Below, piece by piece: positions 36,884 to 49,930 of a stretch of DNA of 64,000 nt. Under the pieces are notes generated by a model. The model was not told the DNA's origin and searched no databases. It was given only the letters and a program-made list of their open reading frames with translations. Within the stretch, counting starts at the first letter, position 1, and each line of letters opens with the position of its first letter. The position numbers and the translations under genes are program-made. The stretch is from Diadema setosum (lineage: Eukaryota > Echinodermata > Echinoidea > Diadematoida > Diadematidae), in the NCBI RefSeq assembly GCF_964275005.1, contig NC_092702.1, forward strand, positions 36,728,816-36,792,815, given 5' to 3'.

Positions 36884-39130
36884 ATGTGTGTGTGTGTGTG
36901 TGTATGTGTGCAACCATGCCTGTCTTTGCTTGTGTGTGCATATAGGTTTCCGATTGATGTCACCTCTATAATCATGATAAGCTATATGTCTTGCACGCAC
37001 CGAATTATCATGTATTACGCAATGCCTATACAAAAAGAAAAGATTAAAAGGGAAAATAGAGTGTACTAACCATCACTACTTTGGTTTCAAAATTCTAACG
37101 AGAGTGTCATTTAGACATGTGCTTTCCCTATCCACACACAAGTGATTAGGAAATGTATTTGCAGGATGGTCGGATGTGGAAGGATGTTAGGTTGAGCCAT
37201 ACAAACACAACCACAGCTTACATCGTATCCTATGACTTCCGGTTTACGGTTTCTATTTGTCTGCACACTCTGTTTCGTCCAGGGTAGTCTGCAGTTTGTA
37301 TGAATGGAACTCAGACTTTTATAGTAGGAAGAAGTCACGTGGTGCAAAGACCGACCAACGAACTTTCATCAGACGGTGACAAGCTATCGGAAATTTCCAT
37401 TATGACAAAGATGATGGTGTTGCACAATTTAAGAGAATTAAGAAAACTGGACTGCATAAGCTTTAGAGTTGCTCATTGATGTTCAGAAGCTGCACGAAAG
37501 CTATCACCGGAACTACATGTAGCTGAGAATCTTTAGAAACAATATCAATTACGATCACATTCTCACATTTTTAGTGATCGAAGAGGAAGAGATACAATCA
37601 CTTTACTGTGCACAAACATTCATTTGATGTATGAGTGGATGTCGCAGGGTAACCTGTTTAGATACCCGGAAAAGAAAAGTTCGTACATCAGCCGCTATTG
37701 CCTCAGTAAACAATGGGCCATCTCATCTAGGCGGGAGTACAATGGGAATGAGGCGTTTCCAGAAGTAGAGAAGCGCCACCCGCTTCCGCATTTTTTTTTC
37801 CTCTTTCGGGAACATCGCCAATACTTCAGTGACAGTTATTATCAAGTCTATGAGATTACAGAGATGAGCCTTTGTTTATAAACAATTTGACACGTGTTTT
37901 CAGACTTTTAGCGAATTTGAATGACATCGTCTCTGCTCCTTTCTGCATCGTAAAGTTTTCCACATGCGTGTGTGTGTGTGTGTGTGTGTTTAAAGGTAAT
38001 GTCCTTCGATAAAACTCATCTATGCAGTGCTGTGGGCGACAAAAGAGAGTCCTCATGAACAGACACTGGGTTGTTTGATTTGCCCATCAGGCTGCCCATC
38101 ACAACACCATTTTGTAGAAAATGTGGACATTATGCAAAGTCTTTTATGTACATTACCTGTAAATCTGTGAGTGATTATAATACCCTCCCTCCCCCACCCC
38201 CGGCTAGAATGAACATCGTATCTCTGTAAGAAAATTCTGTCCTTCATGGTAGGCCAAAATTGGGTCATGGTAAAGGCGTGGTACAATGTACATGTAGGAC
38301 ATCAGTCTTTGTGTCATGAGTTTGCAAACCAACAATGAACTAGATAAATTTATTGTAAGTTCATGTAAAATAAAAGCTTATGTATAAAGCATTATGATTT
38401 GATTTAGAGCATGTAAATAAGCTGCAGGTTACAACATGCTTTCCCCGCATAATCTTTAACACTGCGTTATTACACAGGGTTCTGTCTGTACGAGTGAAAT
38501 TGGTGTGCAAGCCTCAAATTCACCTTTCACGATTTTAACCACATTATTGTATACCGTATGCAATCATCTTAGATGATGACCCTTATTTTTACTTCAGGCA
38601 GATATATGATTGAAATAAACAATAAAAAAAAAGTCAGAGTTGAAATACCAAACTGAATATAATCATTAAGGTGGATATAATGATCGGCTATTTCATTCAT
38701 AGTCTCAAAACAAGATCGCGTTTAGGATATGAGAGACGCCGCAGGTAATCACAGGAAATAGTGTGAAATAAAAGAAATGAATTTCCAACCTAATATCCAT
38801 TTTACCTTAGGCTTTATGCAACTTGAAAATATGTGTCTACAGTTCCTACTATCCTTTTTAACTGAGATTTTTTTTTTTTAATTGACGTTTAAATTGGCTG
38901 GAAACTTTGATTACAGAACATGTCCAGTTTTTGACTACTTCACTGATATGTCGATTAATTCAAAATATCACCTGATTTGGTATCAAAGTGGGAGCAAATC
39001 TTCTAATTTGATACAGCATGCATAGCTCTCTTCCACAAACCCACACACAAAGATTCCAGGAATATTTAATGAAATCTTGAAATGTCCAACAGACAAATTT
39101 GACCCAGCTTTATTGTTTGTTTCGGTTCAG
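34400..39130. other. Intergenic, simple repeats only
   Basis: Contains a 16-bp perfect palindrome (36445-36460), a (TA)n-(GT)n compound run (about 36845-36910) and a (GT)n run near 37968-37990. No gene seen. Confidence 0.45.
36445..36460. repeat. Perfect 16-bp palindrome
   Basis: CACGCGTTAACGCGTG reads the same on both strands, in otherwise AT-rich DNA. Confidence 0.8.
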
Positions 39131-39138
39131 TTACCCAA

Positions 39139-39143
39139 TTTTT

Positions 39144-39179
<36 letters not shown>

Positions 39180-39203
39180 TTTTTTTTCTTTCTTTCTTTC
39201 TTT
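39139..39203. repeat. (TTTC)n tetranucleotide microsatellite
   Basis: About 15 TTTC units interrupted by a T-run. Confidence 0.95.
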
Positions 39204-39529
39204 ATACAGTCCCACGATGGAACGTGGGTTTATTGTCTTGTATCACACAATAGCGATAGAGCGGGGGACTTACACAGCAATCCACAAAATTGTTTAACCA
39301 TTGTTAACCTTGACGGTGTCACTGCACTTTCAGGTCTATATCTGACAAAACAACCCAAGTATTTTTTCCTCTTTTTTTTTAAGAGGAGGTGAACATTTCC
39401 TTGTTATTTAATGTTAAAGTCACGTGCTGAATATTCGCTCGTCTGTACGTTTTTTTTTTTTCATGATAATGACACACGACTGAACAATTTGTTTGCTAGT
39501 ACTTCTAATCTGATTATACACGTGACACT

Positions 39530-39909
39530 TTAACGAGATGGTATAGTATTGTAGAGGTGAGGATTGGGTTTTTAACTTTTTGCGAGATATCACTTGCAAA
39601 ATAGTACAGAGCATACAATTCTAAGAGGAATTCAAAGTTTATTTGATTGAAATCAGTTTTAGAATGGCTGAGACATCCAAAAATAAAGTAAAACAGAGCA
39701 ATCGTAATAAAAGATGGTCCCACCTTTTCTTACAATTGTTCTGTTTTGGGTATCTCAGTCATTTCAAAAGCAATTGTCATCAAATAAATGTTGAATTCCT
39801 CTTGGAATTACATGTTTTTTCATATTTTCATAAGAGGTTTCTCATTATTTCACAAAAAATGTAAGAAACCTGAGGTTAGGTCTCAGCCACAACAATACGA
39901 TCCCTTTAA
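39530..39909 (-). mobile_element. TTAA-flanked MITE, family 1, copy 2 (inverted)
   Basis: TTAA at both borders, ends CGAGATGGTATAGTATTG and CAATACGATCCCT. It matches copies 1 and 3 in opposite orientation, including GGTTTCTTACATTT-like and GGCTGAGACATCCAAAAA segments. Non-coding. Confidence 0.75.
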
Positions 39910-41669
39910 CCCAGCTCATATCTATTTTCGTCTTGGTATTTCCCCTGCTGCCTTTATGAATGTTATCAAAAAACAACATGTGCAACGGACGAATACAAAG
40001 GAAAAGCACTGAGCACACATCTGTTTTATTTTGTTTGCTATGTTCGTTTCAATACGGTAAAAAAAAACCCCACTAACATGTAGCCTCAGGGCTGATTATC
40101 ATTGAGTCCGTATATAGGTCTAAAGCATAAACAACACACTATGATACAGTACCAAAGGCTGCTGTGTCGATGCTATGTATGACAGGTACAAGCAAATACG
40201 AAAAATAATATCATGAATTCATATAATTTGTTATCTTTTATGGGTTGGAAAGATGATACAGTCATAATCACGTTTCATCCCATGTCTGATAGGTTATCAT
40301 TTTGTCATCATTTTTACTTTGATACATTAAATTTCTGTTTGATTTTTACAAATGTACATGCAGCGTGATTTTGCAATGATTAATGGATTTTCGTCGGCTT
40401 TCGATCAATATTCTGATATCTATGTGATGTCGGATGCCAGGCGACTTCATGTACTTTGGACATGATTACCTGCAGTGGATATTTATTATACAGAGGTAAC
40501 TTTTTATCACTTGTGGCATTGATAATTCAGCAACTATACAAGCCCTGCCCCTCAATTCATCAAATCCTGGAGAGGAGGCTGGATTTTTGCTGCATGAATT
40601 ATCATCTTTCATCATGAAATTTGCACCTTTTTGATATAACTTATTTGGAGAAAGATTTAAATGGTACTGGGGACATTCATTAAATCCACTCAAAATGAAA
40701 AATAAATATAACAATTTGAGAAAAAAAAATACGTGAATTTAATTTTGCTGAATGCGTGGCCAAGGTATAAGAATCAGTCTCAAACCTTGATTCAAAGGCT
40801 GTTGCAATTCTGGAACCGAAAAAATAAATAAATATTGTGTACGAAAAAACAAACAAACTCTTTTTTTCTTTTCCTTTTTCTTTTTTTTTTAACGCTACGG
40901 TATGAAACACAAAATATGAATTGAAGAATGCTAAATAGAAAGCTACAGCTCCAAACCTCGGAAATGTAGTTTTAGGTACCACTAGGTACTTTGGGTTAAA
41001 ATCTGAGTTATATTCATCATTGTCCAAAATCTTTATGCAACACACACAAAGGAAAGTGTTTGAAAGTCTGCTCGTAGGTCATGGAGGACTGGTAGGGGCC
41101 ATATTTATGACATTTCCACCTCAATGTTTTATTTTTCATGGAAAGTTTACAAGTAGATTACTGCAGCTGTCTGGAGCGAGTTTGTGAACGTTGAATTCCG
41201 TACCCCTCTCATTCTAGGTCCGACTCTGACGAAACCTCTGCCAGTATGCTCGCTCGATTTTACTCCTCGTCCGCTTATCAAGGCCAAGTGGACCGTTTCA
41301 GGGATACATTGCATTTTATAAAGAGCATTAAAAGGTGTATGATAGTAGACATTATAATCAGAAATACTCATAAATCCTGATAGTAACTAAAGATTTGCAT
41401 ACACACGCAGGATGCGTCATGTTGTACTTCGGTTTCATGACGTTTGGCCCTGCGACAATAGTTCCCATGAAATATCTGCACGCTCAGCGAAACATTAATT
41501 CTACCCCGAAACATAACCCTAACCCTGATCCTAATCCTCATATCAAACTGCACAATACACACTGTATATAAACCAAAAATCTCAATTCTTACCGAAACCC
41601 TTACTCCTTGGAGAAAATAAGACCGGAGCAATTGTCTTGCCACCTGTAGTCTATACACGTATATGTATA

Positions 41670-41737
<68 letters not shown>

Positions 41738-42660
41738 ATTTATATATATATTACTATAATTATATATGTATGTATATTCATACAATAGACATGAATTATA
41801 TGAATGTTCTCTATGCTTTAGGGTGACAGAAGCAATGTATGTTGATTGTTATTTTGTGCATGCAAACTCTGAAATGTGCATATTTCCGTGACAAAAAGAC
41901 TTTAGAACAAATGTTATCTGCACTTGGGAGTCACTATGGCAGAAGTCGCCCTTTCTGAGCCTTCTAAAAGATGTAACCAGCAGGGAAGGACTCTGCTGAC
42001 TGTGATTTTAGTTTCATTTACTTTTTGATTGCCTCCGGATAAATCGAGTTACCGTTGGGTCATTTATTTTCCTTCTATCTGTACATTAATGGAGTGACAT
42101 TGGAATAAGACGTTTTCCACAAAAGAAAAGTCGAGTTACGTTCTTTCGAGGTACAGTTGTACATGTACATGTATAAGCAATAGTAGTACGAAAAAACAAA
42201 GAAACAAGAGGTGCATGTATACAGTACACACATGTGGTCTGATAGTAGACACAGTGCAGAATAACTGAATATCACTAGTGCCGTGTGATTCCCTTCTGGG
42301 AAACTTAGTTTTGGAGAGGGTGTTATTAACAACTGTTTGGTGATACCAACATAGCTGCTTGAATTGTTATAAATAATCTGGCGTTCTGCACCAGACTTCC
42401 TGTGCACGTGATCCGTCTCTGGAGGCTCGAGCAGATCGGCGTTTTCCGTAGGCCAGTGACAGCACAAACCGATATCCAACCTTATCTCTGATGTCGGAAT
42501 GACAAAGATGAATCATCTCCATGATCGCAGCTAAGATTGAAGGTTCATTCTACTACACAAGATTTGGTTTGTAATTTCATCTGACAACAGTACTAAAAAA
42601 ATTTATCCATTTCCAGTAATACATGTAATATCTGATTGTTTCGAATGCTTTTAATGCTCT
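39910..42660. other. Intergenic, simple repeats only
   Basis: Contains T/A homopolymer runs, a short telomere-like stretch (41512-41540) and a long (TA)n run (about 41655-41770). No gene seen. Confidence 0.45.
41655..41770. repeat. (TA)n microsatellite
   Basis: Long alternating TA tract with scattered TATG interruptions. Confidence 0.9.
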
Positions 42661-42664
42661 TATT

Positions 42665-43035
42665 ATAATGATGGTGATGATGATAATAATGATAATGATA
42701 ATAATAACGATGATAATAACAATAATAAATCACACTTATATAGCGCTTAATACTGACGTTTCTAAGAGCATATACGGAAAAAATATTAAATCAAAATACA
42801 CCATTATGTATATAATAATTATAATATTACAACAACAACAAAAATTGGGATTGAGTAAATAGATAAGTTTTCAGCAATGATTTAAACTTATCAACACTTT
42901 CAGCATTTCAGATATTTAAAGCATTATAACTCCCTACAGGTCCCAACAGTGACATGCAGTGTAAAGGAAGCAGTAGTTTGAAAGAGAGGAATGTAGATGG
43001 TGACAGTACTCCTGAAAACACTCTATTAATGAGTG
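42665..43035 (+). repeat. Possible dispersed repeat with TATATAGCGC motif
   Basis: An ATG/ATA-rich tract leads to CACACTTATATAGCGCTTAA, then a non-coding stretch with AAGTTTTCAGCAATGATTTA. From general familiarity this resembles a dispersed repeat common in marine invertebrate genomes. Only one copy is in the window, so family and borders are unproven. Confidence 0.35.
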
Positions 43036-44711
43036 TCATGTAACAGGCTTCAACCCAACTGAAAGCACTGCATTTTTGCAAGTCAATCCATGGCGGCTCT
43101 ACAGTGAGCGTATAGAGAATGGCGCCACGCCATGGTGCACCCAGTGTCAGGGATCAACAAACCGTTATTTAGCTTCGAAGCGCAGCAGCAAGTCAACTCA
43201 CACCCCGACGGAACCACCACACGTGTACTCCTTAAGTTTGCCATATCAATATTATTTCGTGCTAGCGCCCCACGTCTTCATTTTGATCATGATAATCATG
43301 TACTGTATATCGTTCAGTTATTCTTGTCTTATCGAGGAGGTACTACATGTAGGCGAGCTGTCTTCACTACCGTAGCTTCGCTTTTGTTGAAATTTGGGGG
43401 TCAATCTGTGACTGAGTTTAGCATTCACTAACAGGAGTTATACTTTTTCTGTGGTTATGAGTTTGTTTGGGAGTCTTTTATAAGTCGTATTTTGAAATAA
43501 ACAGAAAGCAAGAATTTACTCACCAGAAGAGACAAGCAATTCGTAGTCCGCGGCCAGGGGCGAAGCATACATTTGGTCTATCTTGTTCTTTGACTGACAA
43601 GGAAATGAAAATGCTCGGTACCAAAGTATGTCCACGGATCTTATCATTGGCACTGTGGAAGGATAGTGTGACTGAGCCAGCGTTTTGTACACTGCCCTGT
43701 GGTGACTGATGTTTTTTTGGGCTTACTGAGGTGTGTCGGACAGAGATTTCAGGTCTTTTCCTTCATCGTCATTATCCTTTGTGTCATTATCCTTTGTGCC
43801 AGTTGAATGTACAAAGCAGATTTTCTCTCTTTTTTCCCCTCTTTCTCTCCCTCTCTCTCAGAAATAAAGGAGGGATCTATTGTACCACGAGTAGAGCGCG
43901 ATTAACCTGTCTCGCTGTTGTTGCTGTTGTTTTTCCTCAATTAAACCACATACCGCAAATTGGCCTGTCAAATGCGTTTGAATTAATGAGTAGCACTTAT
44001 CAATGTTTTTTTTATTTATATGAGCACTTATCAATGTTGACTTTTATCCGTTCTTCCCCCTTTTCTCTGAAAGACATTTTATAAGAACAACGTCGCAGGA
44101 CCTCCTGTTTTTGTTTGTTTTTTTTTTTTTTTATACTACCACACCTGTCAAAAAGTACTGAAAAAGAGAGAAAGAAAACATGGATCCGTAAGTGACCGTA
44201 TCAACATTGTATCTCCCAAATGTCATTTATCCCACATTAAGCACCAAGTCTTCCGGTACTTGTGTGCGTGTGTTCGCCCCGGGGTGATAATCTGTTTTGT
44301 CAGTTTAAGTGTGCCATGGCCCATTAAGCCAACAGTCATGTCGAGGGTTCGATCCATATTTTTTTACCTTCTGACGGCTTAGAAGTAAAAAGATTATATA
44401 TCTGACTTTGCAATATTTTCCCCATTCAACTCGACCTTGAGAGGCACAGTTCTTACGAGACACTGGTATTTTAGTTCTACTGAGTATACATACTTTCATA
44501 CTCTTAACTGTTGGAAATTCTGTTGATATTATAGTCAACGTAAACAAAAACCCACACATTTGTTTCTATCATTTGAAAGAATTCAGCTTTATCAAACAAA
44601 AGGCTGGTAACATCCTTACCGCTTTTGTTAAGAATCCCTAGCAACGAAAACGCAACACGGTGCATGCACCTCGATCTGTTTTTCAGACACTCACTACAGG
44701 AGGAATGCAGC
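43036..44711. other. Intergenic, nothing recognised
   Basis: Pyrimidine-rich near 43820-43860 and a T-run near 44118; no gene or element identified. Confidence 0.4.
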
Positions 44712-45083
44712 TTAAAGGCATAATCTACCATTTGCAGATGAAACAAAAACCCAGCATTAGTGCTTCAAAATAGTTGTAAAATGTGAGTTAGGGATAGAAA
44801 CAACCAATGTAAATATTTGAATCAGTATTACCAATGTTAAGTAATGTAAAATAGTATATGAAATGTGAATAATAGTTATAATAAAAACGTTTCCAGATAA
44901 AACCGTCTGCAGTTATGGCTTACTGAGAAAAACAGTGATATCTCCTTATATTATAGGCTTTACTGCAAAAAATCTTATACGGTAGGATGTTTTTGTGATA
45001 AAACTTACCTACACATATGCATCAAATATGATATCTTTAACATTTTTTTAATCACTGCTCCCAAAGGTAAACAGGACCTTTAA
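44712..45083 (+). mobile_element. TTAA-type MITE, family 2, copy 2 (long form)
   Basis: Starts TTAAAGGCATAATCTACC and ends AGGTAAACAGGACCTTTAA, so the ends are short inverted repeats with TTAA at both borders. It matches 22964-23220 but has about 110 additional internal bases (roughly 44785-44895). Confidence 0.75.
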
Positions 45084-45833
45084 TACGAAAGAGGGGATTT
45101 GCACTTGAGGCTGTATTTCAAAATCTGACGCGTTTCTACTTAAAAAAAAAAAAAAAAAAAAAGTTTGCCTGTTAAATAACCCACAGTCAATTCCATTCAA
45201 AGTTTATAGTCGACGATAATCTCCCACCTGGAGATGGAAAATGGCCCCCTTGAATGCGGAGTGTTACTGCCATTAAAAAAAGCATTCATTGCAAGAAATT
45301 AATGTTTTCTCACATTTCTTACTTTCTTTTCATCTCTGAATGCCACACAATGAGGAGGTCGATGGATATGTGAGCATTATTTCGATGACTACGCATGGGG
45401 TCTATTCAGTGGCAGCGTCTCCAGGTACGAATGTCTTCAAATGTATTGAAAGAATCACACGCGGCGAGGGTAGGTGTAATAAAGCCGCGAGAGGTATAAT
45501 GAAAATTCATGTGAAATGTATGGCATTAAAACTGTTGAGTCCTCGATCGTGGGCATAAAGACATCATTGCCATAAATCAGGATCATTGTTACTACTGAAT
45601 TCAAGGGGGTACATGCCTATCACAATTTGTTTATTCATGATGGAAGGTTGGCATGGCTGTTCTACTGTTCTCTCTTTTTTTTTCTACTAAGATCTTTGAC
45701 GTGAGAAGCTTCCAATGTCTGAAATCTAGTCTTTGTATTTAACTTACCCCTCGTCTATAAAAGTACCCATGAAATCCATCTTCTCCTTGTCTGTTCATCT
45801 ACATCTATCCATCCATCAACCTTCATGTTCATG

Positions 45834-45891
<58 letters not shown>

Positions 45892-46263
45892 ATGTATCTG
45901 TGTGTGTGTGTGTGTGTGTGTGTGATTCCGTCACATGATAATGCTCTTTTGTTTTCATTCTCTAGCGCAAACAATAAAAAAGGAACGCAGTTTCAGTGCT
46001 TTTTTCCCCCGCATTGTATTTTCAATCATTATTTCAGCTAAACGATCATACATAGGCAGATTGAAGCTAATCCTGGGGGCGAGGGGGTGGGGGGGGGGGG
46101 GTCTTAATGGAGATCTCCGGCTGATTTTCAGAATTTTACATTTGAACAACTATTAATTTGTTATACTGGGTACAGAGTTTCAGAATTTATAATGATTGGG
46201 ATATGGAATAAAAATGTTTTCAAAATTTATAACAAATCACAATGAAGGAGGATGATGACGTAG
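45084..46263. other. Intergenic, simple repeats only
   Basis: Contains an A-run near 45141, a (TA)n-(GT)n compound tract (about 45838-45923) and a G-run near 46091. No gene seen. Confidence 0.45.
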
Positions 46264-46468
46264 GAGCCTCACCATAAGAAGGCATGAGTGGGGGCTAAAA
46301 GAAGCAGAGGAAAATAAGAAAACAGGCATAAATTCTACATAGGTAACCTTGTTAAGCAAGTGGTATTGTAATGGAATTGCATTCCTACATTTTTCTGAAA
46401 TTTGTGAGCTTTCTACTCACGCATTCTTATGGTGAGCCCCCACTTATGCATTTTTATGGTGAAACTCT
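46264..46468. mobile_element. Short inverted-repeat element, 205 bp
   Basis: The left end GAGCCTCACCATAAGAAG, with GCATGAGTGGGGGCT beyond it, is mirrored at the right end by AGCCCCCACTTATGCA and TTTTTATGGTGAAACTC. A second partial copy of the right motif (ACGCATTCTTATGGTGAG) lies just before it. Non-coding; MITE-like. Confidence 0.65.
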
Positions 46469-48815
46469 TATACCTTCTTTATACAGTGCAAATAGTTTTG
46501 GGCTTTCATAGTATTGGTTTGTCTGCTCAAGGATGACAATTTCTTCCACAAATCTAAATATGGAGCTGACGATTTATGTACTACACGATGTGAAATTATG
46601 AAAATCGCCTGGACTTCCCCTTTAAGAAAGGGAGCATGATTAGCTGCGCTATGAATGCAAACACCGTGATACCCTGTGCATGGTTCCAACCAAACAGCAA
46701 ATACATTGTACTTCCAGTCTCTGACACAGAGTTTTATACCAGGGCAATCAGCATCACAAAGGATGTTATATCTCATCAGCATGAGACTAAGGACTGGCAT
46801 TGGTCGTCAAGCTCGCTCGAATGACGATGTATGCCTGAAGATTGTTGTGATTATTGTGGTCAATACCTCATGTAACATTCACACGCAACAATTACGGAAG
46901 TTTTCTAACAACGCAGAAATATCTCATGTGTATACACGTCACTTGTCAAGTTTGCACTAATACGGCGTAAAGTAAACACCACTAATTCCTTGAATTGACA
47001 TATCCATGTATACTAGGGCCTATTTATATAATTATGCCAACCAGGAAATTAAAGTGTGCAGTTGATCCGCAGACCATAACGAAGGTGGTGATTATTTTCA
47101 ATTAGTATAGTTTGTTTTCAGACACTTATCTATCATCTTTATTTAATTCAATATGCTTTGGCAGTATTTCGCTAATACTTGCAAACTTTTAATCAATACT
47201 TCTCATACTTTTAATCTTTCAATCGTTGTCAAGAAGGGGAACTCCCTTGGAGGAAGTGGAAGGAATAGACGAGAGAGAAAGTCACGAAATGATTATATAG
47301 GTAAATGAAAATTCATTAGTTATTGATTTTCTTTCTCAAATTAAGACGGGTTTTAAGTCTTTTGTTTGATATGTGCCGAGGCTATTCAGAATCTTAGTCA
47401 AATGATGAATTTGGTGTCGGTTTTCTGCATATTTTCTCCTTCTTATAGAAAGAAATTGAATCATCAAAATATTCCACAAATTTCCTAAGATTTCAATGCA
47501 TTTTATGATATTGTTCATGAGATCAATAAAACTTACATTTTATCATTGTTTGTCTGTCATCTGTTTGTCACAGTTGCAATTTGTATGTCATGTCATTGTT
47601 TTATTTTTTGTTCACATTGTTATCGACACAATGCAGAAATGAAATAAAGTCACTCCAAAATGATCGAAAATGATACAAGTGTAAAATGAATGCTTTTGTG
47701 TAATATTTATTATTAACGTTTATTTCAACCAGAGTTGTTTAACAGAGTGGTTTGGACGAATGCACACTCAACATTGCCAACGCACAGTACTAACATCCAG
47801 TGTCAGCGTGTAAGTGAGACTACTCGAGAAATAAGAGTGCTTGTGTGACAAGGAAGTATAAGAGAGAAAAATAGTTTACATGAGAACTCTTTACGTCATG
47901 CAAACATCTTTCAGGGGGACGTGACAATTGTGAACTAATCAATTGCACTTCAAAACCTGTGACTTTTTGAGGGAGCGTAATTACGAGGATTTGCCTAAGG
48001 CACAAAAACTGTTAGATTAGAACTCACGATCAAGTCTGTTTTCTTTTATCTTGATTTCAGTATCAGTTAAATTGACGAGTAAAGACACAAAAGATGGGGC
48101 TATTGTTTTTTGCATGACGCACGTTACATCAGTATTTACCACATGCACGACTATGAATTTAGAGTTACTTTTCCTCTCTTTATAAACCTGGATCCACATG
48201 ATCGCTCGCTTGTCTTTTCTAAGTCACTGACCATCAGTTTTATGCAGTGTCTATATATTGAATTATGCTTGGCATGGCCATAAAAACGTAGTAGGTCTCA
48301 TTATCACATACACTGTACTGTATGTTGTATTGAGGGGATTTTCTGACGGTGATGACAGAAGAACATGCCTCCACTTTATCGTAGCTCTCACGTTAACTAA
48401 AATTCTCTCTTAAAAGATGATAGTATTGTACAATAGTACACAATGTAGGATACTAGTATAGTATAGTAGAATAGTATAGTATAGTATAGTGCAGTATAGC
48501 ATGATATAGCAAAGTATAGTACACTATCCTTGAAGATAACCCCTTAGTACTTTTTTTTTTAATTTTTCCTTTAATTTCTAAAAAGTATAACAATAAGCTC
48601 ATGGAAAGGGCATAATAATTACATGTGTGTCAAAAATATGGGGAGGGGGAGGAAACTATTACTCCTGCCCAGTAGCTTCTGTGTCTCCCCCGGACACACA
48701 TGTATCTTTAAGTATGGTAATGAAAAAATCAATAACACACACAAGCGTAGTTCTCAAAGCAAATACATACAAGGAAAACATCAGCAAAATAATTAAATAA
48801 GAATTGTCAGTTTAA
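46469..48815. other. Intergenic, nothing recognised
   Basis: A short degenerate AGTAT(A/G) run occurs at about 48450-48530. Otherwise no element or gene noticed. Confidence 0.45.
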
Positions 48816-49930
48816 GCCGCGGTCACACTGGCAAAAGATTGCGAAGTTTAACACGGCGGTCTTTAATCTGTACATGCAAAAATATTAAATATGAATGATA
48901 TTTAATTAAACTGCAAATATAGTTTAAGCCAGCCCCAGTTATTACAATTCCCGATCTCATGAAAAGATTTGTGCAACATAAAGCGAGAAAAATACCATTG
49001 TGCAACATAAAGCGAGAAAAATATCATTCTCCTTTCCATTTCGAAAGCATACCGAAACTCGCCGAACACGCCTGATATTTGTGACGTCACTGAATGGACT
49101 CAGTTAAGCAAAAGCGGACTATGTCCTGCAGACAATACACAGATTCAATGGTGTAATTGTTTTCCAAGGTGAGCGTTGTGTTGGTATTTAGCCGGGATAA
49201 ATGCCATACCAATGCAAAGTGAATCTATTGCTTTTCCGTGTCATTTGAATGATCTGCAGTTCAAAAACAAAACAAAACATCAACAGTAACGACAATCTAT
49301 CAGAAAAAAAGGGGGGGGGGGTAAAGTTACATGTTTCCCAGCAAGTTGTTCCCAGGCACTTGTCCGCCCAGAATACTTTGGTCAAAGTCATTGTCAGTAA
49401 TCGCTTGACCTTGCCACTGTGCAGGGTGGTTTGCTGTTCATTCACATTCGCCACTTTTAGGCGGGCTTTTGAACTCGAAAATGTGACGGCCCTTGCCTTC
49501 CAAAAACTGAAATATGCCTTTCCAGTGATGGTTTCTAAGCTGGGTATTGGTATAATAGCATTCTGTGCCACTTTTTCTTTCGCGAATATCACACTTAGCC
49601 TAATTCGAAGTAATTCAACCTCTTCTGCAGTAGCAATGGATGTTTGCTTTAGCTATGATACGTCGTCGGCCGCTGTTAGATTGGTCCATTTTATTACATC
49701 AGTAAAAATTTCGCCGAATTTTCCCAAATTCAGCTGTATTACCGCAGGCATCGTATGAATTTCTCTTTGCTCTTGTGGCATTCCCCGTTTTGGAATGAGC
49801 AGAAATATTACATGTACATTATGTAATTTCCAAGATTCTAACATGAACACAGTATATAATTTGTGCCAATATGTAATTTTCTTTGAATGTCTACTTTAAG
49901 ATCTCGATCTATTGCCAGTGTGACCGTGGC
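48816..49930 (-). mobile_element. 1.1-kb DNA transposon remnant, Harbinger-like ends
   Basis: The left end GCCGCGGTCACACTGGCAA and the right end TTGCCAGTGTGACCGTGGC are inverted repeats of about 19 bp, bordered by TTTAA and TATAA. Ends containing GGTCACACTG with a 3-bp T/A-rich target are reminiscent of PIF/Harbinger elements. On the minus strand, from about 49850 to 49188, one frame is open apart from one TAG near 49650, giving about 220 codons of unrecognised sequence (for example GKFGEIFTDVIKWTN and ATAEEVELLRIRLSVIF). It contains a 29-bp tandem duplication at about 48971-49028. The superfamily is tentative. Confidence 0.6.
48971..49028. repeat. Tandem duplication, 2 x 29 bp
   Basis: Two adjoining near-identical copies of a unit beginning GTGCAACATAAAGCGAG. 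Confidence 0.85.

Noticed and set aside
49249-49758. 169-codon plus-strand open frame
   Set aside because: It is antisense to the minus-strand frame of the 48816-49930 element and includes a translated G-run; treated as a shadow.
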